Source of the DNA: Mikania micrantha
Lineage: Eukaryota; Streptophyta; Magnoliopsida; Asterales; Asteraceae
NCBI GenBank assembly: GCA_009363875.1
Contig: CM018680.1
Span: forward strand, 71,490,272-71,554,271
DNA length: 64,000 nucleotides
Direction of reading: 5' to 3'
Part shown: positions 1-11,534 of the stretch, piece by piece
Layout: every line of letters begins with the position of its first letter
How positions within the stretch are numbered: position 1 is the first letter of the stretch
Made by a program: the position numbers and the translations under genes
Notes under the pieces: model-generated
Databases searched by the model: none
What the model was told of the DNA's origin: nothing
The model's input: only the letters and a program-made list of their open reading frames with translations

Positions 1-3000
1 TTTTTGACAAGTTTATTCATGTCTTTAAGGTTTACATGAAAAAGTCTTCTATGCCAAAGAGATGATTCATCAAGTGAAGCTTTTGAGACAAAGCAGCTTG
101 TATTACTAAGAGGTGCAGTTGTGCTCATGTCTAGCATATACATGTTATTTCTTCTTGGAGCCCTAAGCAGAATTTGATCATTTGGTACCACAAATCTTGG
201 TTTCAGGACAATGCATTCATGCTCAGTAAACAACATGTTGTGCTTTTGATCACACATATGTGATACACTTAGTAAATTGTAGTTTAGTTCTTTTACAAAA
301 TGCACATTCTCAAAGCTTACCTTGCCATTTGTAATTGTGCCCCTACCTGTAATGTAACCTCCCACTGGATCACTTCCAAAAGCAATAGACCCTCCAAAGA
401 ATGGTTCATATTTATGCAGGTGAGTCTTGTTGCCTGTCATGTGCCTGGAACAGCCACTGTCAACTATCCACAAGTTGCTCTTTGATTCCTGTTGTCCCAG
501 CACATGACCAGAAGTGAAATAGTTCCTGATGGGAACCTAAGCCCATGTGGTCTTGGGTTTTCCATTAGCATCATTATAAGTAAATTTCTTTGACATCATC
601 CTAGGTGGGACAGATGATGAGTTTGTTGTTGGTAGGACTGGTGGTTGAACAGATGATTCAGCTATTTCCTTTTTCTTCCATATCTGCTTAAGTTTTGAAA
701 TTGTCGGAAGAGTTTGATTCTTTTGACAGTCATCGGAAGCACTTTTTGTCTTTCCTTCCGATGACTTGGTTTTTGCTGACCAGTTGGACTTTACTTCCGA
801 AGTTCTTCTTCTTCTGAAGGGAAAATATTTCTTTGGTTTGTAGGAAGCCTTCTTTTCATGTGCTTCCGATGTACTCTTTCCTTCGGAAGCCTTTCTTTCC
901 TGATCTTCCGAAACATTCTTTTCGGAAGCCTTCTTATTCTGATTATCAGAAGTGCTTGCTTCCGATACTTTCTTTCCGAAACCCTTCTTGTCTTGTTTCT
1001 TCCGACTATTGGAAGTACTAGCTTCCGATACCTTCTTGACTGGGTTTCTCCCTTGTTCTTCCGAAGAAGAAGATGAGTTGCTCCAACTCTCCTTTCTTCC
1101 TCTTCCTTGTTTCTTAGAAAACATTCTGCTTCTTGGATTATAGAAGCAATTAACAGCAAAGTGATTTTTATCACCACACATCAAACATACAGTCTGATTG
1201 TTTAGGAATTGTTGATGCTGATTTTTGTTGAAGAAAGTTGAGCTTTGATTCACAGCAGATGATGGTTTGGATGTTCCAACAGGATTGTTGGCTTGATGAT
1301 TTACCTGTTTTCCTTAAAAATTTTCCTTTCTCTCCTTTGATCCGCCCCTTTTGGACTTGTCAGATGGACAAGTAACATAATTTTCTGAGGAGGTACTCCC
1401 AGTCTGTATGTTTTTAGCTTTGATAAAAACTGATGAATGTTTCTTAGTTTTCTTAGTTCTTTTCTTAGTTTTCAAAGCTAGTTTTTCTGTTTCTGGTTTA
1501 ATAGGAGTATCATCCTCATCGGAGCATGTTGAGTTACTTGGGTTCAAATCAGAGAGATCATCACTTTGAGCCACTTTCTGTATGTCTAACTCCTCATCAT
1601 ACACAAGATTTGTCACTGGTTTACATCTGATCTCCACCATAGGAGTATAAGCAGATGGAGGCTCTACTTTGTTATAACCCAAACCAGCCCCCATCTTTCT
1701 TACAAGCTCAGATGTATCACTCATTCTGAAAAGTTTTTCATACTTTTCACCTTGGCTTAAAAATTTGTCTCTGTAAGACTCAGCCAATACAAGTTCTGTC
1801 TTGGCAGTGGTTAGTCTTTCTAAAAGATTGTTAATTTGACACTGTTTGTTAGTGTCTTCATGTTTTAAGCTTGAAAGGGTCTTTTCCATTTCCTCAATAT
1901 TTTCTTTGTAATTTCTTTTAGCTTCAAAGAAATTTGCCTTGACAACTTGTAAAGACTCAAGTTCATTACAGAATTGAGTGTTTATTCTTTTAAAAACATT
2001 TAACTTCTCTAAACATTCAACTGTACACATATCATCAGTTACCTTGAATGAGGAAGTTGAGTCATTTGTCATCAATGCACTGTTGGAGATAGAAGCATCC
2101 TCAGCTTGAAAACTCCAGTCTGCAAAGTCTTGCTCTGCAATGTTTGCACTGTTTGATGTGCTTGATGGTCTTTGAGGTGTTTGCCCAGAAATTGATGGCT
2201 GAGTGCCTGTGGACTTGCACTCTCTGGCAAAATGCCCTAGTTGTTGGCAGTTGAAGCATTTAAGCTTAGATTTGTCAAGCCCAAAACCATTTTTCATGTT
2301 ATGCTTTTTGAACTGTCTGCCAGTTCTTTGATAGAACTTCTTTGCTCTATAGGAGATCATGGCCATTTGATAGTTGATGTCCATTTCCTCAAGATCATCA
2401 GCGGGAATGCCATTTAAGTCGTCCTGGCACAAATGAAAGTAGTTGGTTTCCTCAGCCATAAGGGCTCCTTGTCCAGAGGTTAATAGTGGAGTTGGGTTGG
2501 TAAAAGTATTTGTGTGTGTGGTTGATGGAGTAGGTGTCTCAAGGAAAGTGACATTAGGTGTGGAGATGGAATGTTAAAAAGGTTGATAACTCTGGTAAGG
2601 AGAATGGTTGATGGGTGCATAGAGTGCTGCTGAACCAAGAGTTGCATGGGTGGGTTTGGGTTCCTGGGCATCTATTTCCATCTGGTATGCACTGAGTATA
2701 CCGAACAATTCACTCAGCTTTAGAGTCCTTAAATTTTCTGTCCTTCGGATGGCTACAGAGTATATGTTCCAAGCTTGAGGAAGTGACCGAAGAAACTTTC
2801 TGATCACATCCTGGTTCTCTATTTTGACACCTGCATCTACCAACTCATCAACAAGCTGAACATACCTGAGATATTGAGAAGTCATCTTCTCATTGTTCTG
2901 TTGACAGAAGTTCTCAAACTTCTGTTTCAGCATGTCCTTCTTGTTTTCTTTTACAACTTCAGATCCTTCATACATTTGCTTTAAGGAGTTCCACAGCTCC

Positions 3001-3329
3001 TGAACAGATTTGCATTTCTTGAATGCATGTATGATTGAGTTGGGAGTGGCCATCTGGATGAACCACAAAGCATTTGAGTCCACCTCCATTCTTTTGTAAT
3101 CTTCATCAAAATATAAAGCTGGATCCTTTGGCACAGGAGCTCCACCAGCACCAGCAGCAGGAACAGTTGAGATGAAAGGCCCTTCAAGAACCGACTTTCA
3201 GAGTTTGAAGTCCTGGTTCCTGAGGAATCCCTCCATCCTGACTTTCCAGGTGTCGTAGTCTTCTGGAGTGAACATTGGTGGCTTGTTGAGAGTACCATTT
3301 TCTATATCATGCTTGTTTAGTGCAGCCAT
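1..3329 (-). pseudogene. Ty1/copia gag-protease-pre-integrase polyprotein, nonsense-ridden, cut by window start
   Basis: The minus strand encodes a copia polyprotein from the ATG at 3329 to the window edge. In order: a UBN2-type gag (about 3329-2580), a CCHC knuckle CFNCQQLGHFAREC (near 2260), coiled-coil sequence (about 2050-1700), a second knuckle CLMCGDKNHFAVNC (near 1160), a Ser/Lys/Glu-rich stretch with repeated SEA units (1080-700), the aspartic-protease motif DSGCSRHMTGN (near 450) and a GAG-pre-integrase region ending WHRRLFH. Everything lies in one frame. In-frame stops occur at 3198-3200 (TGA), 2574-2576 (TAA), 1314-1316 (TAA) and 537-539 (TAG), and I find no frameshift. Integrase and RT would lie outside the window. 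Lineage inside copia is not assigned. It is non-functional unless stops are read through. Confidence 0.88.
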
Positions 3330-3431
3330 TTGAACAAACACACAGAATATGAGTTTTTGAAGTAGAGAGATTTAAGAAGAAATGAAACTGGTAACTTAAG
3401 GATGGTTAATCACTTAAGTTCAAGAGCCAAA

Positions 3432-3443
3432 GCTCTGATACCA
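3432..3443 (-). other. Primer-binding site of the copia element
   Basis: Read on the minus strand this is TGGTATCAGAGC, the standard plant retrotransposon sequence that pairs with the 3' end of initiator Met-tRNA. It lies two bases inside the LTR edge at 3446 and about 100 bases before the gag ATG, which fixes element orientation. Confidence 0.9.
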
Positions 3444-3684
3444 CTTGTAGGATCGGGTTGTTTAATCTAAACAACACTTTACAAGTATTTCTCTCTTTCA
3501 ATCTAACATTTGCAGAATATTTGTTAGAAGGATCTCTCAAACACTCAATGGTGAACAAATAATCTTTGAATAACAATAAGAACACAAGAATAAATTCAAG
3601 CTCAAAGATATATTTCTCTCAAAGTATTACAAGTGTAAGCAGACAAGCAACAACACAAGCACCTAAACAGGTTTACAATGAGAG

Positions 3685-3694
3685 GTTATATAGC
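3685..3694 (-). promoter_or_regulatory. TATA box of the copia LTR
   Basis: On the minus strand the bases read CTATATAACC, inside the LTR and about 240 bases upstream of the PBS, the expected place for the U3/R promoter. Confidence 0.5.
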
Positions 3695-4079
3695 CAAGGC
3701 TACAACCGTATACTCGTAGGAATACAAGTTGAGTATACTAGAAAATACATAAAGTAAAGCTTATTCTAGTATGTAGAGTGTCTTAACAGGCTAAGACACT
3801 CAATTACAATTATTACAAATATAGACATTGACTTAACCAAAGACTAGCTAAATACAAAAGGCATTTAATGTTGTTGATCTTCAAGGCTTCAGATGATCTT
3901 TTGCATTTAATGCTGAGGAAGGGAAGTAAGGTGATGTGTCTGACTATCGGTATGTTATCTTTGTTTTCACTCAGACCAGCATGTCTTGTGTCAGTCCCTT
4001 TTGTACTATGAAAGTAATCAGCTACAGTCTTTGTCAGAGGATAAACCTCGGAAGTCTTTGTCTTTGTCTTTGGTGTAGA

Positions 4080-4580
4080 AGAGAATTTTCTGAAGCTGTT
4101 ATTCTTCGGAAGCCTTTAGTACTTCAGAAGTTTTATGTCTTCGGAAGCTCTGAAGTTTTATCTCTAAGTGTTGGCCTTCCGAAGTGTTTGTCTTGTACAA
4201 CCTTTAGTAGGAGTGAGTTACCCTTCGGAAGCAATGTTGCTTCCGAAGAGGAACTCCTTCCTTCCGAAGGTTGTTTGTCTGTGTAGTCTCTTATACTTAG
4301 ACAAAATTGAAGTTTGGTGAGCATCAGCCTTTATTAGTATTTACACTAGTATATACTAATAATTGATAGAAAGCACTGATCGATTTTGAACCTCTAAGTA
4401 CTAAAGAGGGATCCGAAAGCTTTTAGTGGAAGAGAATTATCCTTCGGAAGCAATGGTTCTTCTGAAGGTTAATTCTTATCTTTCAGTGGTTGTATATCTT
4501 CCGAAAGTTCAAGACTTGATCCAATTAGCAATGGTTCTTCCGAAGGTTAATTTTTATCTTTCAGTGGTTGTATATCTTTC
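4080..4580. repeat. Array of CTTCCGAAG / CTTCGGAAG words in the copia U3
   Basis: About a dozen copies or near-copies of a 9-base inverted-repeat word occur in both orientations here. The same word recurs in the gag coding region between 700 and 1080. The copies are irregularly spaced, so this is not a simple tandem repeat. Confidence 0.75.
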
Positions 4581-4640
4581 GAAAGTTCAAGACTTGATCC
4601 AGAGATGTTCTGGTGCGCCTCGGCCTTTAATGTTCTTACA

Positions 4641-5249
4641 TACGTTTCTCTTCAGGTACTTAATCGCTTCGTGTTTTGATGTCGGTTACAAAGTTTTCAA
4701 GTACCCCCTTTACCACATTAATGTCATGATTCAACATTGCCATGAAGCATGGGATAAAAAACACATTTAATTCAAAAGATATCGCAATAAAGAAAAATTG
4801 CTTAATTAAAAACATTTATTTGAAGACAAATTCATTAAAATTTTAAAATGCATCCAACCCTTTTGCTAGTTAATGATTTTCTAAATTAGATATTGCTATG
4901 ACAATCATAATTTTATTTATGATATAATAGTAAAATCATAATTTTATGAAATAATAGTAGAAACTACTAACTTATAATATTTTTTTTTTCTGTGTATAAA
5001 TCATATATAAAAGAGTAGAAGTAGCAAAAAAATCAATAAATATTCTCTAAGTAAAAAAAAAAACTTCGGAATATTTATTGATTGTAAGTAGCAAAAACAA
5101 TCAATAAATATTCCCAAGAATTACAATAGTAGAATTATACAAAAATATAAATAGACATTGAATGGTGTTCTAGGAAAATTGTCTTTTAGTAATTAAAAAG
5201 TATATAAAAAAAAAGAACAATCATTAATTAGCAAATAATACCATTCTCA
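4641..5249. other. AT-rich intergenic stretch, no feature seen
   Basis: No coding sequence or bounded transposon is visible. Imperfect AT-rich repeats occur, for example the motif AATCAATAAATATTC near 5030 and 5098. Confidence 0.5.
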
Positions 5250-5817
5250 AGAAATCACGAGTTGACTGCAACTTCAATCTTTTAAAAATTTATCTATTTT
5301 GTCCACACTTAATCAAAGCCGCTCTTGTAAGATAAAATTTAGGTGACCTGGGCTTCCAAAATTTTGGGGCCTCAACTTTATGAAAAACATAATAGGATTT
5401 ATATTTATTTGTTTTATAACCTTTCAAGAAATACCACAAATCAATTGATTTAGACAAATTTTTATTATGGATAGGATTGATTAACAGATAGGATTAAAAT
5501 TATCGAAAATCAAACCATTCAAAACTCCTAATTGATGGTTAACCCCAAGTTTGAAAAAAAACCTCAAATTTCATATTCACCTTGGACACCGATAATAGTT
5601 GAGTTGACCCTGCACTTAATCGGTGATAATTGTCCCACGTGTATATTTTTTAAGAAAAACACTCAATAAAAATGAATTTAAAGTAACTTGTCATTATTAA
5701 ATATATACTCTGAATTAATTAATGTGTTAAAAGCATATCTTATTACTCCATATATTCTCTTTTAAAACATTGTATTTAAAGCCACATTCCCATGCAACCT
5801 TCATCTCAATTGTAACC
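5250..5817 (+). promoter_or_regulatory. Probable promoter of the dioxygenase gene
   Basis: Two W-box sequences (TTGACT at 5272-5277, TTGACC at 5604-5609) and a perfect G-box CACGTG at 5636-5641 lie upstream of the ATG. A TATA-like TATTTAAA sits at 5772-5779. W-boxes bind WRKY factors, which would suit a salicylate- or pathogen-induced DMR6-type gene. That link is inference; such short sites also occur by chance. Confidence 0.35.
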
Positions 5818-6603
5818 ATGGCTGTCACCTCTAAAAGATTACTCCTAAGCGACATCGTTTCATTTGACAAAATCAAAGAAATCCCATCAAACTACATCCG
5901 CCCAATCTCCCAACGTCCCAATCTCCAAGATGTTGTTCATGATTCCATCCCTCTGATCGACCTCCACGACCCCAATCGCCAGCATGTGATCGACCAAATC
6001 GGCCAAGCTTGCCGTGATCATGGCTTCTTTCAGGTCACAAACCACGGTGTACCGGAATCCACCATCACCAACATGCTTCAGATCGCCAGAGACTTCTTCA
6101 ACTTGCCGGAAGAAGAAAGGCTCAAGCTTTACTCCGACGACCTCAACAAGACCACAAGAGTCTCCACTAGCTTCAATGTCAAGAATGAAAAGATTGCTAG
6201 TTGGAGAGATTTCCTCGGAATCCCTTGCTACCCGGTCGAGGATTACATCCATGAATGGCCCACCAACCCACCGTCGTTCCGGGACCATGCGGCGGAGTAT
6301 TGCCGGAGTGTTAGAGTGTTGGCGCTGGAGCTGATGGAGGTCATTTCAGAGAGCTTAGGGCTTGATAAAGACTACATTTGTGGACAGTTGGGGAAGCACT
6401 GTCAGCAAATGGCTTTGAACTATTACCCGCCATGCCCACAACCGGATTTGACTTGCGGGTTGCCAGCACATACGGATATGTATGTCATCACCATCCTGCT
6501 TCAAGATGAGGTCCCTGGTCTTAATGTCATGAAAAATGGTCGGTGGATTGCGGTTGATCCGGTTCCAAACACGTTCATTATCAACATTGGTGACCAAGTT
6601 CAG
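5818..6603 (+). CDS. DMR6-like: DMR6/DLO-like 2-oxoglutarate-Fe(II) dioxygenase, exon 1 (residues 1-262)
   Basis: Exon 1 of a two-exon gene (joined to 14367-14648; 355 residues in total, normal for the family). The ATG at 5818 gives an N-terminus of family length; an upstream in-frame ATG at 5770 would add 16 unlike residues. DIOX_N domain: about residues 43-150, including HGFFQVTNHGV. The 2OG-FeII_Oxy domain starts near residue 205 with NYYPPCPQPD, then the iron ligands H218 and D220 (HTD). Segments such as KLYSDD, TSFNVKNE and EWPTNPPSF match my recollection of DMR6 (salicylate 5-hydroxylase, a negative regulator of immunity) and DLO proteins. Flavone synthase I-like activity cannot be excluded. 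Exon 1 ends GACCAAGTTCAG with GT donor at 6604. Cytosolic enzyme; no signal peptide seen. Confidence 0.88.
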
Positions 6604-6889
6604 GTATATATATACGTGTGTGTGTATACCATCGTTCCATCTACCTTTAATTTTGTGATGTTCTTTTTTTCAGATTTTTAAGGATACTTATCCGCTAGCT
6701 TGATTGTTTGCTATAATGTCTTGAATGCTTATGTGTTAAATATGCGCCTGTTAGTTTTGTTTGTTGGATATACCGACATAAATGGTTAGGTTTTTTTTTC
6801 ATGTTTCGATTAAAACCTTTGTGCTACATGTTTATGCTTTAAGCTGTTGTGGTTTAGTTATTTGTTTTTGCTCATATTTGTTGCATGTA

Positions 6890-7035
6890 AAAAAAGACCT
6901 TTGAGTCGGACGACTCTTATGAATCAGCCTCTCTATTCTATTTTTAAATAGGGGTTAGGTATGTCTTTATCTTTCCTCCCAGACCCTACTCTATGTGGGA
7001 TTTTTTCTGAGTATGCATGTTGTTGTTTTTTTCAG
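6890..7035 (+). mobile_element. 5'-truncated RTE LINE (or RTE-tailed SINE)
   Basis: This matches the 3' end of the complete LINE at about 13705-13842: TTGAGTCGG, CAGCCTCTCTATTCT, a block ending ATAGGGGTTAGGTATGT, CCCAGACCCTACTCTA and a terminal TGTTGTTG. Only the tail is present, as expected from aborted reverse transcription. Confidence 0.75.
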
Positions 7036-7405
7036 ATTTTTGTAGGATTTTTTAAGTTTAATTTTTTTTAATTTTTAATTTTCAGATGAATTTTAAAAGG
7101 ATTGTTTATTTACACCACTAATTTTTTTATTTTAATACCACATCGACACTATATACCTCGTATATGCTTATAAGAGGCATATAACTCCCTCTGACACCCA
7201 CTGATTCAATAATAATTGGTCTTGTATATCTCTGTATATGACCTTTACGAAAGTTATAAGAGTTTAATCATTAACAATAAAATGTTGACTCACAATTAGT
7301 ATCACTTTATATGTCTCGTATAGACCTACAGAAGACGTATAAAGGGTGTGAGTGAGTGTAAGAACATAAGGACCCTTTTAAAAACATTTTAGTCATAGTA
7401 ATTAG

Positions 7406-7578
7406 CATTGTTGCAAAAGTCGACCTCCAAGGCCGAGTACTCGCTCCAAGGAGTTGTTTCGAGGCAGATTACTTCTTATTGTTACCCGAGTACTTCCGCC
7501 TAGAGCCGACTACTCCTCGGTTACTCGTTCCAAGGAGCTATTCCGACCTAGGAGCGCCTAGCGACTTTTGCAACCTTG
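7406..7578. mobile_element. hAT MITE, 173 bp, TSD GTAATTAG
   Basis: A perfect 8-bp duplication GTAATTAG flanks the element (7398-7405 and 7579-7586). Its ends are imperfect 17-bp inverted repeats, CATTGTTGCAAAAGTCG on the left and CAAGGTTGCAAAAGTCG on the reversed right. The interior is rich in CTCCAAGGAG-type inverted words. An 8-bp duplication and CA start are hAT hallmarks. The element at 32319-32893 has the same termini. Confidence 0.9.
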
Positions 7579-7779
7579 GTAATTAGTCCGATGGTAAACA
7601 AAAAGACTAAACAAATCTACTCGACAGAAAAACCAAACTTAATAAAAAAATGCTCATGCAAGGAGCATTACATGTGATCAGTAGATCAAGTCTGAATCAC
7701 GCATCTATTTAGTGTTTTCACAAAAGCGCTCTCCGTACAAGAAAACGCAAAAAGCAAAAGAAGGCTCTGCCACCGCCGC

Positions 7780-7885
7780 ATCGCACCGACCGGAGCTCTA
7801 CAACCACCGGAGCTTCGCCGCACCTACCCACCGGAGCTCTGCCGCACCCACCCACCGGAGCTCTGCCGTACCCACCCGCCGGCCG
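7780..7885 (+). repeat. Tandem repeat in the LINE leader
   Basis: Three to four degenerate units of about 24 bases share CACCGGAGCTCTGCCG with variants of CACCCAC. They lie near the 5' end of the LINE. No ATG-led ORF of family type is obvious here. Confidence 0.6.
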
Positions 7886-8053
7886 GTCGCCTTTTTCCCA
7901 AGGTAAAGTAACTGTGTTTTCTAGCCCTAGCCCTCTCCTCTATCTCTATTTTCTCTATCTTCTTCTTCTCCGACCAAGCGACGACTACCCCCTTGACCGG
8001 CCGGTTGGAACCCCAGTACCATAGCTGTTTTTCCATTTTTCTTGTTCATTTTT

Positions 8054-9666
8054 TGATGTGTATTAAAGTGTATAGATTTTTTAATTAAGATTTTACACAA
8101 ATCCGGTTTTAAATAAAGAAACGATTATCACCTTAAACTAAACTACACACAATAGGCAAACGTACCTATCGCATAGTAATACAGCTCTTGGTAAGAACCG
8201 AGTATCGATCCGTGGACACAACACCTCCCAATACTAGACCTTTGTCACTATTTAACTGATCAATAACGAGTGATTTGAAAATATTAAATTAAACTAAAAG
8301 ATTAACAAGTTAACAACTGAAGTAAGAAGATAGGAATGAAAACAAACAGTCAATAAGAGATATCACTTGGACTTCGAATCCACTTAGCAACACAATAACA
8401 ACATACACACACTAAAGGTGAGACCATTTTCTAACTATGATATACGAAAGTAGTAGATACTCCCGTCAGGGTTATCTAAACATATAACTCTTCAGAAAGC
8501 TAAAACGATAAACACACAATAGCCACTTAAAGTTATGCCACGAAGATCTAATGATACAATTATGTTAATGTGAAGGATGAATTAGACTCCCGTCAGGGTT
8601 ATCTAATTCCACAAATCTTTGGAAAGCTAATACGATAAACACATATTAACCACCGCGAGATGCGTAAAGCTGACAAAATATAACAATTCCTCAACCTATG
8701 AACATCATATCACGATCATATAATCCAAAGACTTGAGCTCTTAATCTTAGAAACACATAAACAATGACACGAGGAATTCATAGCATATACTATGATCTTT
8801 TCATATACTAGCATAAGGATGCACACTTGTTCAATTCTCCTAAATATTCAACCCTCATTCACCATTTCTAGTGAAATGCCATAAATCACATAAAGACACA
8901 TGTAATCCATTAATAAATGCTAAAATACATATGGTTTTCCAACATAATATGATTTTAACATTCACAAGATCAAATATATCATCAAACTACACAAGCACAC
9001 ACAATCATTGAAGAATAATCATTCTTTGTCATAACATTAACATAATCAACACCTAAATTTGTGTACAAGTTGTTAAAGCATGCTAAGTTTCTTCTAATCC
9101 AAGTGACAAACGAGTTTAGCCCATAAGGCTTACAAAAACCACAACCAAGCTTGTAAAAATGGAAGAAACCATAGTAGAACTAAGAATCAAACCAAGAAAA
9201 CAAGTAGAGGTGGGTTGTGTGATGTTAGAAATCTCTTTGGAATGCTTTATCTTCAATCTTGGCCTTCAATCTTCAATGTTCTCCCCAAAATCGCCTAAAG
9301 GACTTGAGAGAATTAGGGTTTTAGGTAAAAAGCTGGATATCCACGAATTGGGGCTAATTGGCTTATAAAAATCGTAACTGGGCCGAACATGGTTATGTTC
9401 GAAAGCAACACAGTCGTGTTCATAGTTCAGATATAAATCCATCTGGACACGGTTGTGTTCATATCGAACACGGTCATGTCAGAGCTGTTCTTCTCAAATA
9501 TTCTTCAAGTCTTGAATATTTTCATAAAAATCACCAAGCAACTATCGGGAGCTACTACATTCAAAAATAACACTCGATAAGTGTCTTGATAGATGAATTT
9601 GCAACAAAAATCGATTCAAATCAAGGAGGATATAAGTTATTTACATGCATAATTATCTACATATCA
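8054..9666 (-). mobile_element. Solo LTR, 1613 bp, TSD TTTTT, Tat/Athila-like
   Basis: The unit opens TGATGTG and closes CATATCA (terminal inverted repeat TGATRTG), with TTTTT on both sides (8049-8053, 9667-9671). No PBS, polypurine tract or internal coding sequence is present, so this is a solo LTR left by recombination. Its architecture (word array at 9385-9480, TATA-like sequence at 9362-9372, then U5 sequence toward lower coordinates) parallels the minus-strand Athila-like LTR at 42886-44598. It interrupts the LINE leader and so is the younger insertion. Confidence 0.75.
9385..9480 (-). repeat. GAACACGGTCGTGTTC-type word array in the solo LTR
   Basis: Four inverted-repeat words of 14-16 bases lie here: GAACATGGTTATGTTC at 9385-9400, AACACAGTCGTGTT at 9407-9420, GGACACGGTTGTGTTC at 9445-9460 and GAACACGGTCATGTC at 9466-9480. 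A TATA-like element adjoins at 9362-9372. Confidence 0.75.
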
Positions 9667-10354
9667 TTTTTACCCTAACTTCTTGTTCGTTTTTACCCTA
9701 ACTTCTGTTTCAACCACCGAAGACCGCCGGTCAAGACTGACTCGTCAGAAACATCCAACGCAGCTTCATCACCACCAAAACCCAAAACCCAAAACCCAAA
9801 CCCTAACCACCCTTCCCCATCTCTCTCTCTCTCCCTCCCTCTCCCTCTCTCTCTCTCACAATCGATCTAGTGTCAGGCCAGTAGCTGTCCATCGGCCTGG
9901 AGAACTGACCCAACAGGAAGCAGCAAAGAACCATTTCCTGGTTTTTTTTGGGGTGTTTGTACTTGCAGGGACAGCAGGAGGCGCATCAGACACAACATAC
10001 GTTTCAGACAACCCGCGGTGAGATTACTCCATTCTTTTGTTGAAATTTTGTGGATGTAGAAATTGCATATTGTTACACTTTACACGGTTAGGTCAGAAAA
10101 TATTGTGTGTAACAGCATTGGTAATACTTATGTGTATCTAATACTTGTGTGTATCTGTTATTGTGTGTAACATCATTTGGGTACTGCAATTGTGTGGATC
10201 ATTGTGTGTGGGAGGTTTTGGGATACTTGTGTGACTTTGGGATATACTCTGTGTGCGCTTGTTAATATATTTGAACTCTTGGTGCATTATTGGTCCGTTT
10301 GGACACGTGTATCTTTGACTTGACAGCATAGACGGGAGAGCACAATATGATACT

Positions 10355-11515
10355 TTGAGATCACGTCCAGGGAGGAGAGGTGTGGGTAGAAGGAATAATA
10401 GGACAGGGGATATTTTGCGCATAGGATCATGGAACATCGGAACCCTTACGGGAAGAGTTTTGGAGCTGATGGATGCACTCAAAAGACGCAAAGTTAAAGT
10501 TGTGTGCCTGCAAGAGACAAGGTGGAAGGGAACAAAAGGAGCAGAATATAATGGATACAAGTTGTGGCACTCAAGATCCAATGGAGTAAAGAATGGAGTC
10601 GAATTCTTAGTGAGCAGAGAACTTCAGGACCAGGTGGTGGAAGTAAGAAGATAATATGACCGGATCATGATGTTGAGGATGGTGATAGGGGAGGAGGCGA
10701 TAGCAATAATAAGTGCCTATGCACCACATGTTGGGTTGGGAGAGAATGAAAGGAAGGAGTTTTGGGATTGCATGGATGAAGCGATGAGAAACATCCCAAA
10801 CGATGAGAAAGTTTGTATAGGAGGAGACTTCAATGGCCACATTGGAAGGGAGGAAGACGGGTTCCCCATGACACATGGAGGTTTCGGTTTTGGATCCAGG
10901 AACGAGAGTGGGGTCACACTTTTGGAGTTTACAGTGGCACATGACCTAGGAATCATAAACTTCTTTTTTAAGAAGAGAGATTCACACTTGATCACGTTCG
11001 GTAGTGGAGGACGGGACACTCAGATTGACTACTTTATGATGAGAAGGGCAGATCGTGGCTGGTGGTGGGACTGCAAGGTATTCCCGTGGGACACAGTGGT
11101 GTCGCAGCATAAACTCTTGGCAATGGATATTGTTATGCGTAAGAGGCTCGTAGATGGGAAGAAGAAGAACCCTCAGATTAGGTGGGGTGCCCTGAAGGGA
11201 GAGAAGATCACGTTATTTAGCAACAAGGTACTTGAAGGGAGACATATAAGTACATGCGAAGATGCAAATCGCTTGTGGGAGGAAATGGCCGAAAAAGTGA
11301 CAATAGCGGCAAAGGAGACACTGGGGATGACAACAGGTAATAAAAGCGGGCAAAGGGAGTCTTGGTGTTGGAACGACGAGGTGCAGATCAAGATTCGAGA
11401 AAAGCAACAAAGGTTCAGGGAGTTTGCCAAATGTACAGAGAGCGCAGAGAAGGCACGACTGAAGAGAGGTACAAAGAAGCGAAGCGAGAGGCAAAGAAGA
11501 CGGTTCAGAAGCTAA
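10355..11515 (+). pseudogene. RTE LINE apurinic-type endonuclease domain
   Basis: An exonuclease-endonuclease-phosphatase domain that nicks target DNA for LINE priming. Visible motifs in order: GSWNIGTL (catalytic Asn), LQETRWKG (catalytic Glu), ISAYAP, IGGDFNGHIG (Asp/Asn), DTQIDYFM and SQHKLLAMD, the last in the plant RTE form. A TAA at 10652-10654 interrupts the frame before the ATG at 10667, in the same frame, and TAA at 11513-11515 ends it. Genome annotations often mislabel this family craniofacial development protein 2-like. Inactive copy. Confidence 0.88.
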
Positions 11516-11534
11516 AAGTAAGGCTTACATAGAG

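Larger units (their letters stand above)
3446..4640 (-). repeat. 5' LTR of the copia element
   Basis: The sequence next to the PBS begins TGTAGGATCGG on the plus strand, so the LTR ends CCGATCCTACA on its own strand. A TATA box (CTATATAACC) lies at 3685-3694 on the minus strand. The outer edge is less certain: TTCTTACA ending at 4640 is the best terminal match, but the other LTR and the target duplication are outside the window. The U3 side contains a dense array of CTTCCGAAG/CTTCGGAAG words. Confidence 0.6.

Noticed and set aside
4080..4580. CTTCCGAAG/CTTCGGAAG words as heat-shock elements
   Set aside because: Heat-shock elements need GAA and TTC units spaced by two bases; here the spacing is zero or one base, so the match is only superficial.
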